Origin: Litorimonas sp039975855
Lineage (GTDB): Bacteria; Pseudomonadota; Alphaproteobacteria; Caulobacterales; Maricaulaceae
DNA length: 64,000 bases
Direction of reading: 5' to 3'
Assembly: GCA_039975855.1 (NCBI GenBank)
Contig: JBDWGH010000003.1
Span: 434,001 to 498,000 of the forward strand
Shown: piece after piece, positions 1 to 7,786 of the stretch
Layout: the number at the start of each line of letters is the position of its first letter
Position numbering within the stretch: the stretch's first letter is position 1
Translations under genes and position numbers: made by a program
Notes under the pieces: generated by a model
Told to the model about the DNA's origin: nothing
The model's database searches: none
Seen by the model: only the letters and a program-made list of their open reading frames with translations

Positions 1-262
1 TGGTCGATTGGATGATATTACCTTAGATGGGATTGACCTCATTCAAGATATTCGGTCGATCTATGACAATTATCAGTTTAAGACTGAAATCTTGGCAGCG
101 TCTATCCGTAACGCCAATCACGTGAAGGAATGCGCTCTTATTGGTGCGGATGTTATTACCGCCCCGCCAAGTGTTATAAAGGGCCTAAGTGGTCATGTTC
201 TAACAGACAAAGGACTTGCCGCTTTCATGAAGGATTGGAATGCGACGGGTCAGACAATCTAA
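1..262 (+). CDS. Transaldolase family protein, C-terminal part
   Basis: C-terminal 86 or so residues of a transaldolase of the small bacterial type (fructose-6-phosphate aldolase/TalC-like), which moves a dihydroxyacetone unit between sugar phosphates in the pentose phosphate pathway. The reading frame is open from base 2, giving GRLDDITLDGIDLI, then KTEILAASIRNANHV and GADVITAPPSVI, which are the usual last beta strands of this family, and ends in a short helical tail (LTDKGLAAFMKDW). The start lies outside the window. The family assignment is by recognition of these motifs; transaldolase versus fructose-6-phosphate aldolase activity cannot be decided from the tail. Confidence 0.85.
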   Translation, partial: GRLDDITLDGIDLIQDIRSIYDNYQFKTEILAASIRNANHVKECALIGADVITAPPSVIKGLSGHVLTDKGLAAFMKDWNATGQTI

Positions 263-366
263 ACCTTTAGGTCAAAGGAATGACGCGGCTGTAGCCGATT
301 AGCCGTGTGAGGGCTTTCTTCTAACTTTTCTTTACTTGGGGCGCTGGGCTTGCGAACTTGGTGGGG

Positions 367-1665
367 ATGACTTCTCTCCCTGAAAATGACTTTGAGTCCG
401 CCAAAATTGCGGCGACCGCACTTGATGAAGCGGCAAGGGATATGCGGGTCTTGTCGTCCCTAAGCTGGGACAATTCCATGCGAGAGGCCTTTCTGGCGCG
501 TGGTGTGACGCCCAACCCCGAATATAGGGCGGTCGATACGACCAACGCTCGGGATGCGATTGCTTTCGCTCGCAAGCATATTGATGGCGATCATGTCGTT
601 ATGCAGTGGCTGAGCCGTCTTTGCGCTACGCTTGATACGACAGCTGAACTGATGGACGCGCGAGGGACGCCAGAGTTTTTAGAGCATTCTGCGGCGTTGT
701 ATGGGCGTCCAAAGGATTTGATGCTCGATAAAACCACGCGAGTTTTGGATTTGGCGCGGCACATGGATGCCACGCTAGAGGGTATGGATTTCGATCAATT
801 GGTTGTCGAGGGATATGAAACTGAACTCGATGCAGAGGGTTTTGCGAGTGCGTTAAGGGCGAAGTTAGAGCCCTTCTTTGGGGTGGATGCACCTGCCGTT
901 ATCGTATCGCCAGATGTGTCTTCAAAAGCGGCTGCATCCTCAAAACGAATTCGTATTCGGACTGATGCAAACTTCACGGACCGCGATGTGGATCAGCTGC
1001 TGCATCACGAAGCGCTGGTTCATTCAGCCACGGGTTTGAATGGGAAGCTTCAAAAGAATTTTCCTATATTGGGACGGGGGCACCCGGGCACGACCGAAAT
1101 TCAAGAGGGCTTGGCGGTCTTTGCGGAGGTAATTACTGGCAATATGGACCCGCGTCGGTTCCGGCGTTTGTCGGGACGGGTGATAGCGATTCAAATGGCG
1201 ATTGAGGGGGCCGATTTTAAAGACGTTTTCGAGTTCTTTGATGATCGAATAGACGACCCAGAACAGGCTTATGAAAACACGCGGCGCGTTTTTCGTGGTG
1301 GCGTGATGTCTGGTGGTGCGCCGTTCACCAAAGACATGGTGTATCTGAACGGCCTATTGCGGGTGCATAATTTCATCCGGACTGCGGTTAAACTTCGGCG
1401 GTCTGATTTGATCCGTGTGTTGTTTGTTGGGAAACTCGATATTGAGGACATTCCGGCGCTGGCCCAGCTCGCGAGTTTAAAACGAATCGAACCGCCAAAA
1501 TTCATGCCGCCATGGGCTAGCGATTTGAGGTTTCTCGTCAGCTATATGGCTTATTCTGCCTTTCTCAATCAGGTTAAAATGCCAGGCTTTCAGGCCTATT
1601 ACGAGAGCGAGCTGGACGAGGTTCCGGATGTTTGGAGCTTCGCAGATGGAGATCCATGGACTTAA
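367..1665 (+). CDS. QEGLA-motif protein (DUF1704, putative metallopeptidase)
   Basis: Member of the DUF1704 family, annotated elsewhere as flavohemoglobin expression-modulating QEGLA motif protein and distantly related to the MATCAP tyrosine carboxypeptidases. Visible signatures are HHEALVHSATG near residue 214, an HExxxH zinc-binding motif, and EIQEGLAVFAEV about 30 residues later, which supplies the third ligand and gives the family its name. The length of about 430 residues suits the family. The ATG at 367 is chosen; TTG 358 and GTG 361 are in frame just upstream and no strong ribosome binding site separates them. It follows the transaldolase gene by about 100 bases. The substrate is unknown. 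Confidence 0.8.
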   Translation: MTSLPENDFESAKIAATALDEAARDMRVLSSLSWDNSMREAFLARGVTPNPEYRAVDTTNARDAIAFARKHIDGDHVVMQWLSRLCATLDTTAELMDARGTPEFLEHSAALYGRPKDLMLDKTTRVLDLARHMDATLEGMDFDQLVVEGYETELDAEGFASALRAKLEPFFGVDAPAVIVSPDVSSKAAASSKRIRIRTDANFTDRDVDQLLHHEALVHSATGLNGKLQKNFPILGRGHPGTTEIQEGLAVFAEVITGNMDPRRFRRLSGRVIAIQMAIEGADFKDVFEFFDDRIDDPEQAYENTRRVFRGGVMSGGAPFTKDMVYLNGLLRVHNFIRTAVKLRRSDLIRVLFVGKLDIEDIPALAQLASLKRIEPPKFMPPWASDLRFLVSYMAYSAFLNQVKMPGFQAYYESELDEVPDVWSFADGDPWT

Positions 1666-1667
1666 AT

Positions 1668-2024
1668 TTAGACGTCGTCGTTGCTGTAAAGACCTGATTG
1701 CCTTCGGTCCGGCAAGACATGCATAAACCAGTAAAAAATCTTCGACCATCCCGATGTTTCAAACACAAGGAAAATTGCCCAGAGTGTCGACCGTTCGCCC
1801 CGATACCGATCTTTCCAATGCAGAATAGGAATTAAGCAGAGAAGGCCTATCAGCCAAACAATGCCTATCATTAACGCAATTCTACCCAGCACCGACAGGA
1901 ATTGTATATTGCTCAACATTAATGGAATGCCGATTATTAGGCCAATCAAAGCTGCAATGGCACCTCGTTTAAGCCAGCCTAACTTTTGCGCGAACCACTC
2001 CTCTCGGTCTTGACCGACTTTCAA
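1668..2024 (-). CDS. Small membrane protein, unknown function
   Basis: A 118-residue protein that I do not recognise. It has two hydrophobic segments, at about residues 20-45 (AAIALIGLIIGIPLML) and 48-70 (LGRIALMIGIVWLIGLLCLI), and a charged C-terminal tail with aromatic residues. It starts with TTG two bases after the stop codon of the MoxR-type ATPase gene, with GAGAG six bases upstream inside the end of that gene, so the two are probably translated together. In many alphaproteobacteria the MoxR gene is followed by a VWA-domain gene; here this membrane protein takes that place. The start is less certain than the frame. Confidence 0.6.
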   Translation of the reverse strand: MKVGQDREEWFAQKLGWLKRGAIAALIGLIIGIPLMLSNIQFLSVLGRIALMIGIVWLIGLLCLIPILHWKDRYRGERSTLWAIFLVFETSGWSKIFYWFMHVLPDRRQSGLYSNDDV

Positions 2025-2026
2025 AC

Positions 2027-2872
2027 CTAACTCTCGCGGCGGGTCAAGAAAGCTAGACGTTCAAACAAATGGACATCTTGTTCGTTTTTCAGGAGAGCAC
2101 CATGAAGGGGTGGAATCATCTTCTTCGGGTCGGCTTCTTTGATTGTTTCCGGATCGATGTCCTCGACCAGCAATAGTTTGAGCCAGTCTAGCAATTCCGA
2201 CGTTGATGGCTTCTTTTTCAGACCCGGCATTGCGCGTACAGCAAAGAAACGTTTGAGCGCAGCGGAGAGCATGCGCTGCTTCAAATCCGGGAAATGAACT
2301 TTGACGATATCTGCCATTGTCTCCTCATCCGGGAATTGGATGTAGTGGAAGAAACAGCGGCGCAGGAAGGCATCCGGCAGGTCTTTTTCATTGTTCGACG
2401 TAATGATGATGATTGGGCGCTGGCGGGCTGTGATTGTCTCGCCTGTCTCATAGACGGCGAAGCTCATCTTATCGAGTTCATGCAGCAGGTCGTTTGGAAA
2501 TTCGATATCCGCTTTGTCGATTTCGTCGATCAGCAAGATTGGGCGGACCTCTGATTCAAAGGCTTCCCACATTTTACCTTTATTGATGTAGTTTTTTATG
2601 TCGTGAACACGATCATCACCAAGCTGGGAGTCACGCAAGCGCGCAACAGCATCATATTCATAGAGGCCTTGTTGAGCTTTGGTTGTTGATTTGACGTTCC
2701 ATTCAATCAGCGGTGCACCAAGGCCTTTAGCAATTTCATGTGCCAAGACGGTTTTGCCGGTCCCGGGTTCACCTTTGATGAGCAGCGGGCGCTCCAGAGT
2801 GATCGCTGCATTGACCGCCATTTTCAGGTCGTTTGTCGCAACGTAATTGTCAGTGCCTTCAAATTTGGCCAT
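2027..2872 (-). CDS. MoxR family AAA+ ATPase
   Basis: Cytoplasmic AAA+ ATPase of the MoxR type, a chaperone-like ATPase class thought to help assemble or activate protein complexes. Walker A is GEPGTGKT (residues about 34-41), Walker B is ILLIDEIDKAD, sensor 1 is IIITSNNEKDLPDAFLRRC, and the N-terminal MAKFEGTDNYVAT is typical of alphaproteobacterial members. The ATG at 2872 is preferred over the longer frame start at 2944 because family proteins begin here and AAGAGG lies nine bases upstream. The length of 281 residues is normal. Its partner is unclear because the usual VWA-domain gene is not adjacent. Confidence 0.9.
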   Translation of the reverse strand: MAKFEGTDNYVATNDLKMAVNAAITLERPLLIKGEPGTGKTVLAHEIAKGLGAPLIEWNVKSTTKAQQGLYEYDAVARLRDSQLGDDRVHDIKNYINKGKMWEAFESEVRPILLIDEIDKADIEFPNDLLHELDKMSFAVYETGETITARQRPIIIITSNNEKDLPDAFLRRCFFHYIQFPDEETMADIVKVHFPDLKQRMLSAALKRFFAVRAMPGLKKKPSTSELLDWLKLLLVEDIDPETIKEADPKKMIPPLHGALLKNEQDVHLFERLAFLTRRES

Positions 2873-3089
2873 GCCTCGGGTCCTCTTCAATTTACTGCCT
2901 TTTATTGCAAGGAACTTCGATAGCAAGACATGGCGCCCATTCACATTCAGGTGAAAATCAGTCCCATTCTGTCAAAGTCACTTGTGAGACTCAGATGTCG
3001 CGGTTATCACGCCGCAAAATTCCGAACACGTACACTGAGAATACTCAGGTATGGGGGGACGTTCGATTCACACATGAATGGGGATGCTT

Positions 3090-3521
3090 ATGTCTAAATC
3101 AGCCAAAAAACCGGTAAAACTGCCGAAAGGTTATGTACCTTCGGAAGATGAGAAGTTCATGAATGCGAAGCAGCAGGAATACTTCCGTCAAAAGCTGTTG
3201 AAATGGAAAGCTGAGATCGCTGAGGAAACGCGTAATACGGTGGAATACCTGAAAGGCGAGAGCGTTTCTCATCCGGATCCGGCTGATACGGCGGCGGCCA
3301 ATGCTGATCGCCGCATGGAGCTACGGACCAAGGATCGTCTTCGTAAGTTAACCAACCAAATCGACAAAGCCCTTCGCCGTCTCGAAGACGGTACCTATGG
3401 GTACTGCGAAGAAACAGGTGATCCAATTCGCCTCAAGCGCTTGGACGCGCGTCCTATCGCAAAAAAGTCCATCGAAGCGCAGGAAATGCACGAGCGCGGT
3501 GAGCGTCTGAAGGCGGGCTAA
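3090..3521 (+). CDS. dksA: RNA polymerase-binding transcription factor DksA
   Basis: DksA binds the secondary channel of RNA polymerase and works with ppGpp in stringent control. The 143-residue protein has the coiled-coil region (about residues 30-105) and the C-terminal zinc-finger-like fold. Only one of the four finger cysteines remains: YGYCEETGDPI keeps one Cys, and the second CxxC pair is replaced around LDARPIA. This is the common alphaproteobacterial form, so the domain probably folds without zinc. The ATG at 3090 (MSKSAKK) is chosen because GGGGA lies six bases before it; in-frame ATGs at 3078 and 3084 lack that spacing. Confidence 0.92.
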   Translation: MSKSAKKPVKLPKGYVPSEDEKFMNAKQQEYFRQKLLKWKAEIAEETRNTVEYLKGESVSHPDPADTAAANADRRMELRTKDRLRKLTNQIDKALRRLEDGTYGYCEETGDPIRLKRLDARPIAKKSIEAQEMHERGERLKAG

Positions 3522-3531
3522 GGCGCCCGCC
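3512..3531 (+). terminator. Candidate hairpin at the end of dksA
   Basis: Perfect 7-bp stem GGCGGGC / GCCCGCC with a six-base loop; it contains the dksA stop codon. No T-run follows, so it may be a weak or Rho-assisted terminator between the convergent dksA and FKBP genes. Confidence 0.35.
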
Positions 3532-3543
3532 AAAACCGGCTGA

Positions 3544-4101
3544 TTATCTGAGCTGGACTTTGAAAATTAGTGCGGCGTTTGGCGGGATATTGCTGCCTCT
3601 GCCCAAATCTCCATAAGCCAGTGCGGGCGGGATGAAGAGTGTCCATTCATCGCCGGGCTGCATGAGGCCTAACGCTTCTTGCCAACCTTGGATAAGCTCG
3701 GCGGGGTTCAACGTTTCGGGACGGCCGCGTTCAAAAGAACTGTCAAAGACTGTTCCGTCGATCAGGCGACCTTCATAATGAACCGTAACGGATTGATCTG
3801 CGGAATATCTTTTACCTGTGGGATTCGGGCTGGCCCTTTCAATACGGTATTGAAGCCCCGAAGCGGTGACGTTCACGCTTGCTTCGCGCCGATTTGCGGC
3901 GAGCCAGTTCTCTGCCGCCTCTGCAGCATTCTGTAGGTTTTGTTCAAATTGCGCGCGCGCGGCTTTTGTCTGGCGGTCATATTCGCTGACGGTTGGAGGC
4001 GCGGGATCAAAAGATACCGGTGTTTCATTGCCGCCACCACCACAGCCAGCCATCAAAACGCCAAGAGTGCAAAGAAAAAGGGCGGTTTGAGAAGCACGCA
4101 T
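3544..4101 (-). CDS. FKBP-type peptidyl-prolyl isomerase lipoprotein
   Basis: A 185-residue predicted lipoprotein that catalyses proline cis-trans isomerisation outside the cytoplasm. The signal peptide ends in the lipobox LMAGC (Cys at about residue 20) followed by a glycine-rich linker. Residues about 45-75 form an alpha-helical FKBP_N-like segment, and the catalytic domain covers the rest: VTVHYEGRLIDGTVFDSSFERG, LIQGWQEALGLMQPGDEWTL (quoted in part) and the terminal IPPNAALIFKVQL. These fit FkpA/Mip-type isomerases. It is convergent with dksA and divergent from the secreted repeat protein gene downstream. The membrane of attachment is inferred to be the outer one because no Asp follows the Cys. 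Confidence 0.9.
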   Translation of the reverse strand: MRASQTALFLCTLGVLMAGCGGGGNETPVSFDPAPPTVSEYDRQTKAARAQFEQNLQNAAEAAENWLAANRREASVNVTASGLQYRIERASPNPTGKRYSADQSVTVHYEGRLIDGTVFDSSFERGRPETLNPAELIQGWQEALGLMQPGDEWTLFIPPALAYGDLGRGSNIPPNAALIFKVQLR

Positions 4102-4267
4102 TGAATATCCTTTAAAGTTGCTCTTGGGAGAAGCAAATTACGTACCAGAACCGAAATTTGGCTCATCTTTTTCGCCTCCTTTTGGTTGCAATATCAAAGT
4201 TCAATACCCGACTTTTGGCGTGAAAATTGCAACGAAATGGAGGTATCCAGCTAGGGAAAGGTGCGAC

Positions 4268-5869
4268 ATGATCCTGAAAACGCTAAAACTCTCAAGGCTC
4301 GCATTTCTATCGACTTCACTGGCGTTGGCCCTTGCCGGACAGGCTACCGCGCAAGTCGCGTCCCCGGGTGTGGTGATTACGGAGCTTAACGGCCAACAAG
4401 TGTTTGAAGGCGACGGCGGATATGATCAGATTGATTATGATGGTAACTCAGCCAATTACGCCTTTATCAGGAACGCTGACTTTTCCGTTTCTGTCACCAA
4501 ACCGGATGGCGTGACCGACCGCTTGATAAATATTGACGGCTTTTGGTTTGCGGGCGAGCAGCAATGGTATGCAATTGAGGATCTCGAGGTCCCGGCCAGC
4601 GAGGGTCAAACGATTACGGGGTCTCCCGGACGTTATGACCAAGTCGACTATCCCGGAAATTCCGGCGAGTATGTTTTTGTTCGAAATGCGGATATGTCGA
4701 TTTCTGTGTCAAAGCCCGGCGGGGCGATCGATACCCTTATCGATATCGACGGGATTTGGTTTTCTGGAGAGTTTGAATGGTATGCAATCGGAGACCTCAT
4801 TACGCCGTCCAATGGAGGGCGCACAATAACGGGTGGGCCGGATTATGATCAGGTCGATTATCCGGGGGACAGTTCCGATTATACCTTTTCAGAAAATACG
4901 AATGGCTCTGTTAGTGTAGACAAGCCTGATGGCAGCACAGATATATTGACCAGTATTGAGGGGTTCTGGTTCCAAGGCGAGCAAGCTTGGTATCCTATTG
5001 AATCACTCCTGCCGCAAACGGGTCAAACAATCATTGGGACGAATGCCTATGATCAAGTCGATTATGACGGGTTTCGGTCGGAATATCTCTTTGTGCAAAA
5101 CGCGAATGGGACCGTCACAGTCAATCGACCGGGCGGGTTGATAGATACACTCACGTCGATTGACGGCTTTTGGTTTCGCGGAGAAGAGGCTTGGTATTCT
5201 ATCGAGGACATTTTTGACGGCGATACGGGCACACTCATCGATGGCGTTATTACGGGCTCCCATGACGTGAATGATAACCTCACAGGCACGTCCGCTACAG
5301 ATGTCTTCTTCGCCGGCCGCGGCAATGACCTGATCAGAGGGCTAGGTGGTCAGGACACCCTCCGGGTCGACGGCGATGTCTATGAGTGGACCTATACGGC
5401 AGATGGCGACACCCTCACGATGACCCATCCGACGTGGGGCGTGAATACACTCATAAGTATTGAGCGAATTTTCTCTCTTCGCTCCGGACAGAATTTCACT
5501 GTCAATCAAGCCATCGCGTCAACCAATGGCCTTCCGACCTTCCGTCTGGACGGTGATAATGTCATTAACGGCACACCTGGAAATGACATCATCCCGGCTC
5601 AAACGGGCGTTCAGGGTTTCTATGGCGGTTTGGGCAACGACACCTATCAAGGCACAGGCAATTTCGAGCAGGTCAATTATGACGGCGCGCGGGCCGAATA
5701 TACGTTCAGACAAAACGCCAACGGATCAATCCGCGTTACCCACCCGATTTGGGGTACGGATACACTCGTCGATATTGACGGTCTGATCTTTACAGGGGTC
5801 GAACCCGGTGTGGGTGGAAATCGCACCGCCGAATTCGAATATGTGAATATCGGCGATGTCGTAGGTTAG
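4268..5869 (+). CDS. Secreted repeat protein with RTX-like segment
   Basis: A 533-residue exported protein that I cannot place in a named family. A Sec signal peptide (residues 1-28, AxA before Gln29) precedes four tandem repeats of 68-71 residues, each with YDQVDY, a G-x-S-x-x-Y-x-F stretch, a KPxG turn and GxWFxGExxWYxI. Key positions are YDQ(I/V)DY at 52, 123, 193 and 261, with a degenerate FEQVNY at 466. Between them, residues 337-360 (LTGTSATDVFFAGRGNDLIR is part) resemble the calcium-binding nonapeptide repeats of RTX proteins, and GGLGNDTYQG occurs near 453. ATG 4268 is chosen for the signal peptide and the GGAAAGG sequence just before it. A surface or secreted calcium-binding protein is inferred. 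Confidence 0.75.
   Translation: MILKTLKLSRLAFLSTSLALALAGQATAQVASPGVVITELNGQQVFEGDGGYDQIDYDGNSANYAFIRNADFSVSVTKPDGVTDRLINIDGFWFAGEQQWYAIEDLEVPASEGQTITGSPGRYDQVDYPGNSGEYVFVRNADMSISVSKPGGAIDTLIDIDGIWFSGEFEWYAIGDLITPSNGGRTITGGPDYDQVDYPGDSSDYTFSENTNGSVSVDKPDGSTDILTSIEGFWFQGEQAWYPIESLLPQTGQTIIGTNAYDQVDYDGFRSEYLFVQNANGTVTVNRPGGLIDTLTSIDGFWFRGEEAWYSIEDIFDGDTGTLIDGVITGSHDVNDNLTGTSATDVFFAGRGNDLIRGLGGQDTLRVDGDVYEWTYTADGDTLTMTHPTWGVNTLISIERIFSLRSGQNFTVNQAIASTNGLPTFRLDGDNVINGTPGNDIIPAQTGVQGFYGGLGNDTYQGTGNFEQVNYDGARAEYTFRQNANGSIRVTHPIWGTDTLVDIDGLIFTGVEPGVGGNRTAEFEYVNIGDVVG
4406..5227 (+). repeat. Four in-frame repeats of about 210 bp
   Basis: Tandem coding repeats with periods of 71, 70 and 68 codons, anchored on the codons for YDQ(I/V)DY near 4421, 4634, 4844 and 5048. 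The repeats have diverged at the DNA level, so they are old. A fifth, partial unit lies near 5663. Confidence 0.8.
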
Positions 5870-5908
5870 GGCCTGTTGCAACCCTCCCAAAAGGAGAGGT
5901 GAATAGGC

Positions 5909-7786
5909 TTAAAGCCGATCCGGTTTATAGCTTCCGCTTTTCATATCCGAGACATAGGCATCGACTTGCTCTTCCATGATATCGAGCGGGACAGGACCAG
6001 TTGCGAGAATAGCGTCGTGGAAATCGCGGATATCGAAATCATCGCCAAGCTCTTCTTTGGCTGCTTCACGGAGTTCCAGGATCTTGTTCATGCCGATTTT
6101 ATAAGCGGTCGCTTGACCCGGCATGACGACATAACGGTCAATGGCTTTGACGCAATCCGACTCAGGATTTGGCGTATTGACCATGAGATATTCAGTCGCT
6201 TCTTCTCGCGTCCATTTTTTCTCATGAAGGCCTGTGTCGACGACGAGGCGCGCTGCACGCCAAAGCTCCATCGCAAGGCGGCCAAAATCGGAATACGGGT
6301 CAGCATAAAGGCCCATCTCTTTTGGAAGATACTCTGAATACAGCCCCCAGCCTTCGGAATAAGCGGTGAAGCGCCCATATTTGCGGAAAGACGGGACGCC
6401 TTCCAGTTCTTGGCTGATAGATAGCTGCATGTGATGCCCCGGAACGCCTTCGTGATAGGCGAGGGCTTCCATTTGGTACACGGGCATTGCATCCATCCGG
6501 TAGAGGTTGGCGTAATAGATGCCAGGGCGAGAGCCATCAGGAGCAGGCCGGTTATAAAATGCTTTGCCAGCAGCTTTCTCGCGGAAGGCTTCCACGGCGC
6601 GAACTTCCAGTTCTGCTTTGGGGAGTTTGTTGAAAACTTCCGGTAGGCGGACCTTCATGTCGTCAATGAACTGCGTGGCTTCACGTAGATAAGCGGCCCG
6701 GCCGCGTGCACCTTCCGGTTTGAAGAATTGTTTGTCTGTGCGGGTAAATTCGAAAAACTCTTGGAGTGTGCCTTCATATCCAACCGTTTTCATGATTTCT
6801 CGCATTTCTGCGTGGATGCGTTCAACTTCCGAAAGGCCAAGATTATGGATCGCGTCCGCGCTCATATCTGTTGTTGTCATCTCTTTCAGACGCCATGCGT
6901 AATAAGCGTCGCCATCAGGTAATTTCCATGCCCCGTCATCAGTCGTGGCAAGGTTCTTCTGACGCTCCATTTCTGAAATGATACGCTGGTAAGCGGGGGC
7001 GACATCATTTGCGATGGCATTGATCGCACGCTCATAAAGAGCCTCGAGTACGTCGTCTTCCAGCTCTAAATTTGATGTTTTCTTACGAAAGTCCTCCAGC
7101 AAAAGGTTCAGGTCTTCGCTGTCTTCGTCAACTGGACTTCCCGAGATAATATTTTGGGCGCTGCCAATGACGAAGTCATAAACAAATTTCGGAGGGGCAA
7201 TACCATTCTCGAACTTAGCCTTGGCTTGACGGGTGCGTTCGTCAAGAACATCGCCCATGGTTTCCAAGCGGGTCAGGTAATTCTCAGCATCCTCCACATC
7301 TTTGATTTTATGTTGGTTCATGAGGAAGGTTGGCATGGATGAATGTGATCCACGCATTTGAGTGTAGGTGTAACCATGGTCCCACCACTCGCGGCCTGCG
7401 AGGGCGTCGTTCGCATTCTTCTCGAATAATCGATAAGATAATTGCCCATCTGCATCCAGCGCGTCGAAATCGAAATTTTCTTTCATTTCTGCTAAAGCTT
7501 CGCGGGTCTTGTCGAGTTGTTCTAATTGATAAGCTCTAGACGGATCGTTCCACTCATCCTGACGCTCATCAATTCCCAGAGATGTCATGAACTGCGGATA
7601 AGCGCGGACATTTTCCATGAATTTTGTTTCAAACCAAGCGTCTAGGCGTTCGTTCTCATCTACGGTTTTAGTTGAAACGGTCTCGGCAGCTTCAGATTTC
7701 GGTGTAGGGGCTTCGGCGGCAGGTGCACAAGCGCCCAGTGTCAGGACGGCAGCCAAGATTAGAGTGTGGGGGGCGATGTTTTGCAT
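5909..7786 (-). CDS. DUF885 family lipoprotein, putative metallopeptidase
   Basis: A 625-residue predicted lipoprotein: the signal peptide ends in LTLGAC (Cys20). DUF885 proteins are widespread, often annotated as putative carboxypeptidases. The key motif is ALAYHEGVPGHHMQ (His-Glu-x-x-x-x-His-His type) at about residue 440, with a downstream YSEGWGLYSEYL carrying a further likely zinc-ligand glutamate. The gene follows its paralogue directly: the stop of the upstream gene and this ATG share one base (TAATG), so translation is probably coupled. The two proteins are clearly homologous over their whole length. The substrate is unknown; a periplasmic or surface peptidase is inferred. Confidence 0.88.
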   Translation of the reverse strand: MQNIAPHTLILAAVLTLGACAPAAEAPTPKSEAAETVSTKTVDENERLDAWFETKFMENVRAYPQFMTSLGIDERQDEWNDPSRAYQLEQLDKTREALAEMKENFDFDALDADGQLSYRLFEKNANDALAGREWWDHGYTYTQMRGSHSSMPTFLMNQHKIKDVEDAENYLTRLETMGDVLDERTRQAKAKFENGIAPPKFVYDFVIGSAQNIISGSPVDEDSEDLNLLLEDFRKKTSNLELEDDVLEALYERAINAIANDVAPAYQRIISEMERQKNLATTDDGAWKLPDGDAYYAWRLKEMTTTDMSADAIHNLGLSEVERIHAEMREIMKTVGYEGTLQEFFEFTRTDKQFFKPEGARGRAAYLREATQFIDDMKVRLPEVFNKLPKAELEVRAVEAFREKAAGKAFYNRPAPDGSRPGIYYANLYRMDAMPVYQMEALAYHEGVPGHHMQLSISQELEGVPSFRKYGRFTAYSEGWGLYSEYLPKEMGLYADPYSDFGRLAMELWRAARLVVDTGLHEKKWTREEATEYLMVNTPNPESDCVKAIDRYVVMPGQATAYKIGMNKILELREAAKEELGDDFDIRDFHDAILATGPVPLDIMEEQVDAYVSDMKSGSYKPDRL

